Source: an uncultured Actinomycetes bacterium
GTDB lineage: Bacteria > Actinomycetota > Actinomycetes > Nanopelagicales > Nanopelagicaceae
Assembly: GCA_903867285.1 (NCBI GenBank)
Contig: CAIPQX010000129.1
Span: forward strand, 1 to 19,240
Reading direction: 5' to 3'
Length of the DNA stretch: 19,240 bases
The translations under genes and the position numbers were made by a program. Positions 14,465 through 19,240 of this stretch are shown here, piece by piece (positions within the stretch are counted from its first letter, which is position 1; each line of letters opens with the position of its first letter). The notes below the pieces were generated by a model. That model searched no databases. It was not told where the DNA came from and saw only the letters and a list, made by a program, of their open reading frames with translations.

Positions 14465-15844
14465 ATGTCGATCGCGACTTACGGAACAAATGGGGTTGAT
14501 TGGGAAAATCGCGTCGATTTTGAACGGTTACGCACCGAGCGATTGGCTCGCCTCAACTCCGAATTAGCCCAATCCGACCTCGGATCACTCCTTACTTTCG
14601 ACTTTAACAATATTCGATATATGACATCTACCCATATAGGCACGTGGGCCATGGATAAGATGATTCGATTCTCTTTACTGCCGCGTGGCGGGGATCCAAT
14701 TTTGTGGGATTTTGGATCTGCGGCGAAACATCACACCCTACAGACACCTTGGCTGGACAAAGCTCACGCCGATGCCAGTGCTAACGGACACGCGCCTCAT
14801 CATGATGCAGGACCATTGATCGGTTCCCGCGCTGGGATTTCTACTCTCCGTGGAGCAATAAGTCCAAGTGCTGGTCAGGCGGAATCTGTAGCAAATAAAA
14901 TTTATGAAGTATTGAAGATTTATGGTCTTGAAAATGAACCACTGGGCGTAGACATCATTGAACCGCCAGTTATGTTTGCGCTCCAAGCAAAAGGCATCAA
15001 AGTGGTCGATGGCCAACAAGTTTTCTTGGCAGCACGCCGCATCAAAACAAAAGATGAACTCACTCTCCTTACGACTTCGGCATCAATGGTCGACACCGCA
15101 TATGAAAGACTTTACGAATTTTTGCGCCCTGGCGTTAAAGAAAATGAATGTGTTGGGTTAGTTTCGAAAGTTCTTTATGATTTAGGTTCAGAACATGTAG
15201 AAGGTGTAAATGCTATTTCCGGTGAGCGATGCTCACCTCATCCACATGTCTTTAGTGATCGTCTGATTCGGCCAGGGGATCCAGCATTCTTTGATATTTT
15301 GCATAGCTTTATGGGATATCGAACCTGTTACTACCGCACCTTTGCAGTAGGTAGCGCATCTCCAGCGCAACGGGATGCTTATACGATTTGTCGCGAGTAT
15401 ATGGATAAGGCAATTGCGTTGGTAAAGCCAGGGGCGACAACAGCCGATATTGTAAAAGTTTGGCCCAAGGCGGAGGAGTTTGGATTTGCCAATGAAGAGG
15501 CCGCCTTTGCATTGCAATATGGCCATGGGGTTGGTCTCTCAATTTGGGAGCGCCCAATTTTTAGTCGCATGATTTCGATTGATCATCCAGAGGTACTTGA
15601 AGAAGGTATGGTCTTTGCACTTGAGACATATTGGCCAGCAAAAGATGGTTGGGGGGCGGCGCGTATCGAAGAGGAGATCATCGTCACCGCGACAGGTTGC
15701 GAAATAATTACCAAATTTCCAGCCGAAGAGCTACTGGTTGCCGGTCAACGCTATTTCACCACTGGTGGCTTCCTCAATACCACTCGCGATTCACAGTCTC
15801 ATTTAAATACATCAACTTTTAATCATATTGGTAACGGCAAATAG
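14465..15844 (+). CDS. M24 (creatinase/aminopeptidase P/DddP-like) family protein with Asp-to-Cys change in the metal site
   Basis: A 459-residue 'pita-bread' fold protein. The N-terminal creatinase-like domain has 'LLTFDFNNIRYMTSTHIGTW', resembling the DMSP lyase DddP and X-Pro dipeptidases. The C-terminal catalytic domain keeps Asp277 ('FFDILHSF'), His354 ('YGHGVGLSIWERP'), Glu387 ('FALETYW') and Glu402 ('ARIEEE'). The second bridging Asp (usual 'sDiTRTF') is replaced by Cys288 in 'GYRTCYYRTF'. The enzyme may therefore bind one metal or act without metal, as creatinase does, on a C-N, C-S or ester-like bond; the substrate is unknown. It is soluble with no signal peptide. The start at ATG 14465 follows GGGAG; a TTG further upstream lies in the promoter. 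It is followed after 4 nt by the eboE-like gene. Confidence 0.85.
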   Translation: MSIATYGTNGVDWENRVDFERLRTERLARLNSELAQSDLGSLLTFDFNNIRYMTSTHIGTWAMDKMIRFSLLPRGGDPILWDFGSAAKHHTLQTPWLDKAHADASANGHAPHHDAGPLIGSRAGISTLRGAISPSAGQAESVANKIYEVLKIYGLENEPLGVDIIEPPVMFALQAKGIKVVDGQQVFLAARRIKTKDELTLLTTSASMVDTAYERLYEFLRPGVKENECVGLVSKVLYDLGSEHVEGVNAISGERCSPHPHVFSDRLIRPGDPAFFDILHSFMGYRTCYYRTFAVGSASPAQRDAYTICREYMDKAIALVKPGATTADIVKVWPKAEEFGFANEEAAFALQYGHGVGLSIWERPIFSRMISIDHPEVLEEGMVFALETYWPAKDGWGAARIEEEIIVTATGCEIITKFPAEELLVAGQRYFTTGGFLNTTRDSQSHLNTSTFNHIGNGK

Positions 15845-15848
15845 ATTA

Positions 15849-17066
15849 ATGGATTTAGGTAACGGGTATGGCCATCTGACTTATTCCACCCTGGTTCACC
15901 CTGGTGATAACTGGGCGGAGATGAAGAACAGTCTTCAAACGTATCTCCCAGAAGTAAAGCGTCGAGTCAGCCCAAAGGCCGCATTTGGCGTTTCGTTGAG
16001 ATTGGCCGGCGCCTCTGTCCAAGAATTAAAAGCTCATCCAGAGGAGCGAGAGTGGCTAAAAAATTTCCTTCTTGAAAATGATCTCTATATTTTTACAGTG
16101 AACGCCTTTCCATATGGACCTTTTAAAGGACAGAGGGTTAAGGAGCAGGTTTACGAACCTGACTGGTCAACAACCGAGCGGGCAATTTACACCACCGACA
16201 TTGCAGATATTTTAGCTGAGGTAACGCGAATAGAAGATGAGCCAACCATTCAAACCGCACCGTTGGCATTTCGAAAGAAAGTGATTTCATCAGATTACGT
16301 TTCAACATTTAATGAGAATATCTATAAAGTGATCGGTCATTTGATGAGCCTAGAAAAACGTACAGGGCATCGCATCAAACTTGCGCTCGAACCGGAGCCA
16401 GCTTGCTATTTAGAAACCATTCCAGAGACGGTTGAGTATTTTAAAAACGATATTTACTCTCTTGCAGCGGCAGAGAGAGTGAGTAATTATTCAAAGCAAC
16501 CTCTCGCTGAGGTATTCGGTGGAATTAGGCGCCATCTCGGTGTTGTCCTAGATATCTGCCACCAATCTGTTCAATTTGAGAGCATCGCTGAAGATATTAA
16601 AGAACTCTCGGAAGCGGGGATACCAATTTTCAAACTTCAAGAGGCAGCGGCTCTTAAAGTTGATCTGGTCACTCCAGAAATCGTAGAAGAACTCAAGAAA
16701 TATACTGGGACGATTTATCTCTCTCAGACCACCGAATTGCGAGATGGGGTAGTCACCCGATACCTCAATTTGGAAGATGCCATCGCAGCATGGGATAAAG
16801 ATCCTGGACCACGGGAATGGCGAACCCATTTCCATGTACCGGTCTTCTTGAACGACTTAGGGCCATTTCGGACCACCCGTAGTGGTATTGATGAGGCGTT
16901 AAAGGTCCACGCAAGAACCCCGCTATCTACACATTTAGAGATCGAAACCTATACCTGGGACGTTCTACCCGAGCACTTGAAGACGGGGGACATTACCGAA
17001 TACGTCGTTCGAGAACTGGAATATGTTCGAGATGAACTGGCTCGACAGGTCGCCGCCCTTAAGTAA
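15849..17066 (+). CDS. eboE: EboE-type TIM-barrel protein (xylose-isomerase-like fold)
   Basis: A 405-residue protein matching the EboE family along its length. The start 'LGNGYGHLTYSTLVHPGDNW', 'DLYIFTVNAFPYGPF' and the end 'EWRTHFHVPVFLNDLGPF' ... 'THLEIETYTWDVLP' are all family blocks. Candidate metal ligands of the sugar-isomerase barrel are present: Glu181/Glu183, Asp235 and His238 in 'VLDICHQ', His327/His329 and Glu364/Glu366. In cyanobacteria, algae and others EboE belongs to the eboABCDEF cluster, linked to export of polyprenylated or UV-screening metabolites; its reaction is unproven. None of the other ebo genes is in this window. ATG 15849 is 4 nt past the M24 stop codon and fits the family start; an in-frame TTG at 15828 is less likely. 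The pair is one operon. Confidence 0.87.
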   Translation: MDLGNGYGHLTYSTLVHPGDNWAEMKNSLQTYLPEVKRRVSPKAAFGVSLRLAGASVQELKAHPEEREWLKNFLLENDLYIFTVNAFPYGPFKGQRVKEQVYEPDWSTTERAIYTTDIADILAEVTRIEDEPTIQTAPLAFRKKVISSDYVSTFNENIYKVIGHLMSLEKRTGHRIKLALEPEPACYLETIPETVEYFKNDIYSLAAAERVSNYSKQPLAEVFGGIRRHLGVVLDICHQSVQFESIAEDIKELSEAGIPIFKLQEAAALKVDLVTPEIVEELKKYTGTIYLSQTTELRDGVVTRYLNLEDAIAAWDKDPGPREWRTHFHVPVFLNDLGPFRTTRSGIDEALKVHARTPLSTHLEIETYTWDVLPEHLKTGDITEYVVRELEYVRDELARQVAALK

Positions 17067-17122
17067 ATGCGGGTTCTTTAGGCTCGCTCGAGCGTCGGTC
17101 AGAACGCCTAAGATTACCTTCA

Positions 17123-17210
17123 GATCCTCCGTGCGGCGTTACCGTGCTGAACTCCCCCAGGACCGGAAGGTAGCAAGGGTAGGTGCGCTCTGGCGGGTGC
17201 ACGGAGGATC
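17123..17210 (+). ncRNA. ffs: Bacterial small signal recognition particle RNA (4.5S-type)
   Basis: A perfect 12-bp terminal stem (GATCCTCCGTGC with GCACGGAGGATC) closes an 88-nt hairpin. The apical part holds the conserved SRP domain IV sequence, CCAGGACCGGAAGGTAGCAA, with the GGAA tetraloop and the asymmetric internal loop that bind Ffh. A location immediately upstream of dnaX is common in actinobacteria. The true transcript ends may extend a few bases past the stem. Confidence 0.95.
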
Positions 17211-17228
17211 CCTAATAAAAGGAGAACG

Positions 17229-18917
17229 GTGTCACTCGCTCTATATAGAAAATATCGCCCCTCGACCTTCGCGGAGGTTATTGGGCAAGAGCATGTCACG
17301 GTGCCACTTTCCAACGCCCTCGCATCGGGCAATATTCACCACGCTTATCTATTTAGCGGTCCGCGTGGATGCGGCAAGACTTCGAGCGCTCGCATCATGG
17401 CGCGCTCCCTCAATTGTGTAAATGGACCAACCCCACATCCTTGCGGCACCTGTCAATCCTGCACCGACCTTGTTGCAAATGGCCCGGGATCGATTGATGT
17501 CATGGAGCTCGATGCAGCTACTCACGGCTTGGTAGATGATGCTCGTGACCTGCGCGACAAAGCATTCTTCGCTCCCGTACAAGCGCGTTACAAGATTTAC
17601 ATTATCGATGAGGCGCACCAACTCGGACCCGGCGCTGCTAACGCCCTGCTCAAAGTTGTTGAAGAGCCGCCTCCCCACGTCATCTTTATCTTTGCAACGA
17701 CCGAACCAGATAAGTTGATTTCAACTATTCGTTCGCGTACCCATCACTACCCCTTTCGCTTAGTACCACCTGGAATTCTCTCTACCCATCTCGAGAAGAT
17801 CTGCGATCTCGAAGGTGTCAAAGTTGCAAAGGGAGTCATCCCACTCGTTGTTCGCTCCAGTGGAGGATCAGTCCGCGACGCACTCTCCGTTCTAGGGCAA
17901 CTTTTAGCTGGCGCTGGACCCGATGGAGTCACCTACGACATTGCAGTACAACTTTTGGGATTTACCGATGGTGCGCTGCTCGATGAGGCAATTGATGCGC
18001 TCGCTGCGCGAGATAGCACAACGATCTTTAATACCGTTGATAAAGTTATTGAATCTGGCCTAGATCCACGTCGCTTTACTCAAGATTTCTTGGAGCGGCT
18101 CCGCGATTTAATAATTGTTGGAGCGGTAAAAGATAATGTCTCCCACGTACTTCGTGACTTCCCCGAAGATCAACTCGATCGCATGCGTACCCAAGCCAAC
18201 CTGATAGGCGCAGCAACGCTTATTCGCGCGGCTGATATCACCTCATTGGGCTTGACCGAGATGCGCGGTGCAACAGCGCCCCGCTTGATCCTTGAGCTCA
18301 TCTGCGGACGTATTTTGCTTCCTACCGGCGATGATGCTGCCTTGATTGCACGCATAGAGCGCCTCGAGCGCGGTGTAAATCTTGTTACGCATTCAGCGCC
18401 AGCTGTTGATCCAGTTGCAGCACCTGCGCCAGTTAAGGCCGTGAAAGTGCAAGAGCCATCGGAAATAATTGAAGTAGCGGAGGTGAAGAAGCCAGCTGTT
18501 GCTGCTACTCCTGAACCAGCAGTTACACAACCCGTTGGCCCTGTTGATATAGCAGCGCTGCGTCGCCTCTGGCCTGACGTAATCGAAAATGTGAAGAAGC
18601 GCCGCCGCCTTACCTGGTCACTTCTTTCGGCGAGCGCCCAAGTATTGGCTGTTGATGACAAGGCAATCACAATCGGCATTGTCAATGCTGGTGCTCGCGA
18701 TTCATTTGTCAGAAGTGGCAGCGAAGAGATTTTGGCTGGGGCATTCCAAGATGTAACTGGATTAGTGCGCAAAATAGAGGTGGTCGTTGATCCATCTATC
18801 AGCGCTCCGCAATACGAGCGGACAACTGAAGAGTCAACCGATGCGGATCAACTTTCCGGAACAGCGCTCCTTGCTCGCGAACTCGGGGCACAAGTCATCA
18901 GAGAATTTGAACGTTGA
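17229..18917 (+). CDS. dnaX: DNA polymerase III subunit gamma/tau
   Basis: A 562-residue clamp-loader ATPase. It begins 'LALYRKYRPSTFAEVIGQEH', with Walker A 'GPRGCGKT' 44-51, zinc-binding Cys63, 72, 75 and 78, Walker B 'DEAH' 127-130 and the sensor region 'IFATTEPDKLISTIRSR'. Residues about 393-450 are an Ala/Pro/Val-rich linker. A tau-like domain follows ('LRRLWPDVIENVKKRRRLTW'). It is shorter than the proteins of many high-G+C actinobacteria. I see no A-rich slippery sequence like that producing gamma in E. coli, so one product is likely. GTG 17229 has AGGAG 6 nt upstream, 18 nt after the SRP RNA stem. Confidence 0.97.
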   Translation: MSLALYRKYRPSTFAEVIGQEHVTVPLSNALASGNIHHAYLFSGPRGCGKTSSARIMARSLNCVNGPTPHPCGTCQSCTDLVANGPGSIDVMELDAATHGLVDDARDLRDKAFFAPVQARYKIYIIDEAHQLGPGAANALLKVVEEPPPHVIFIFATTEPDKLISTIRSRTHHYPFRLVPPGILSTHLEKICDLEGVKVAKGVIPLVVRSSGGSVRDALSVLGQLLAGAGPDGVTYDIAVQLLGFTDGALLDEAIDALAARDSTTIFNTVDKVIESGLDPRRFTQDFLERLRDLIIVGAVKDNVSHVLRDFPEDQLDRMRTQANLIGAATLIRAADITSLGLTEMRGATAPRLILELICGRILLPTGDDAALIARIERLERGVNLVTHSAPAVDPVAAPAPVKAVKVQEPSEIIEVAEVKKPAVAATPEPAVTQPVGPVDIAALRRLWPDVIENVKKRRRLTWSLLSASAQVLAVDDKAITIGIVNAGARDSFVRSGSEEILAGAFQDVTGLVRKIEVVVDPSISAPQYERTTEESTDADQLSGTALLARELGAQVIREFER

Positions 18918-19240
18918 TGTACGAGGGAGCCATTCAAGATTTAATTGATGAGCTAGGTCGCCTGCCCGGTATCGGTCCCAAGTCGGCGCAGCGCATCGCT
19001 TTCCACATTATCCAATCCGAGCGCGTCGATGTGACTCGCTTAGCCGATGTGCTGCGTACTGTAAAAGAGCGCGTTAAATTCTGTATCGAGTGCGGCAACA
19101 TCTCCGAGGAAGATCTCTGCCGAATCTGCCGTGATCCCCGTCGTGATAACTCACTCATCTGCGTGGTTGAAGAGAGTAAAGATGTCATGGCCATCGAGAA
19201 GACGCGGGAATTTCGCGGTAAGTATCACGTCCTTGGGGGA
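18917..19240 (+). CDS. recR: Recombination mediator protein RecR, N-terminal part (runs off window)
   Basis: The first 108 residues of RecR (about 200 in the family). They contain the helix-hairpin-helix 'LGRLPGIGPKSAQRIAFHI', the four-cysteine zinc finger 'CIECGNISEEDLCRIC' and the start of the Toprim domain ('LICVVEESKDVMAIE'). RecR loads RecA at gaps with RecO/RecF. The ATG overlaps the dnaX TGA by 1 nt (TGATG), indicating translational coupling. The small ybaB/ebfC gene that often separates dnaX and recR is missing here. The 3' half lies outside the window. Confidence 0.96.
   Translation, partial: MYEGAIQDLIDELGRLPGIGPKSAQRIAFHIIQSERVDVTRLADVLRTVKERVKFCIECGNISEEDLCRICRDPRRDNSLICVVEESKDVMAIEKTREFRGKYHVLGG

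Noticed and set aside
17092..17101. Short palindromic CGCTCGAGCG-like sequence between eboE and ffs
   Set aside because: It is G+C-rich but has no T-run and is short, so I do not call it a terminator; no clear terminator after eboE is visible.
18170..18772. 200-codon open frame on the minus strand
   Set aside because: It is fully antisense to the tau part of dnaX, whose frame is well supported; the antisense product is a low-complexity Thr/Ser/Ala string with no recognisable motif.
1..19240. CRISPR arrays, insertion sequences, transposases, phage genes
   Set aside because: No regularly spaced repeats, transposase motifs or terminal inverted repeats were seen on either strand.

Overview
The window reads as a mid-to-low G+C actinobacterium. 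The housekeeping block ffs (SRP RNA) - dnaX - recR at the right end and a tRNA-Ser(GGA) at the left are typical actinobacterial chromosomal neighbours. The base composition (roughly balanced GC/AT, judged by eye), short intergenic gaps and TTG/GTG starts are reminiscent of streamlined freshwater Nanopelagicales (acI) genomes. That placement is an inference; no 16S gene or other decisive marker is present.

Layout. (1) 1-1973, all minus strand: the N-terminal part of an APC-family amino acid permease, two tandem small paralogous orphan genes, a broken small secreted-protein gene, and tRNA-Ser. (2) 1976-3046, minus strand: a PRISE-like SDR (progesterone 5-beta-reductase/iridoid synthase type). 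(3) 3199-6963, plus strand: four oxidoreductases, a classical SDR, two zinc-type medium-chain dehydrogenases (MDR) and a beta-hydroxyacid dehydrogenase. The last three are joined by 1-nt overlaps or a very short gap. (4) 7081-12936, plus strand: a CUT2/ribose-type ABC importer (permease, secreted binding protein, and an unusual ATPase-permease fusion) followed by a third MDR. (5) 12953-14333: a VOC/glyoxalase-fold gene (minus) and an XRE-cupin regulator (plus), divergent across an operator-rich 184-bp gap. (6) 14465-17066, plus strand: an M24/DddP-like creatinase-fold hydrolase and an EboE-type TIM-barrel protein. (7) 17123-19240, plus strand: SRP RNA, dnaX and partial recR.

How the genes may work together: regions 3-6 look like one catabolic locus of about 14 kb. 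An importer of the sugar/polyol class brings in a hydroxylated small molecule, and a set of NAD(P)-linked dehydrogenases oxidises it. An XRE-cupin regulator probably senses a ligand. An 18-bp motif occurs both before the importer operon (6976-6993, with a second tandem copy) and in front of the regulator (13569-13586), matching at 16 of 18 positions, which physically links the two. No kinase, aldolase or dehydratase is present, so the substrate cannot be named from this window. The most interesting points are this redox-only importer locus with its shared operator, the M24 + EboE pair outside any ebo cluster, the ATPase-permease fusion, and the Asp-to-Cys change in the M24 metal site.
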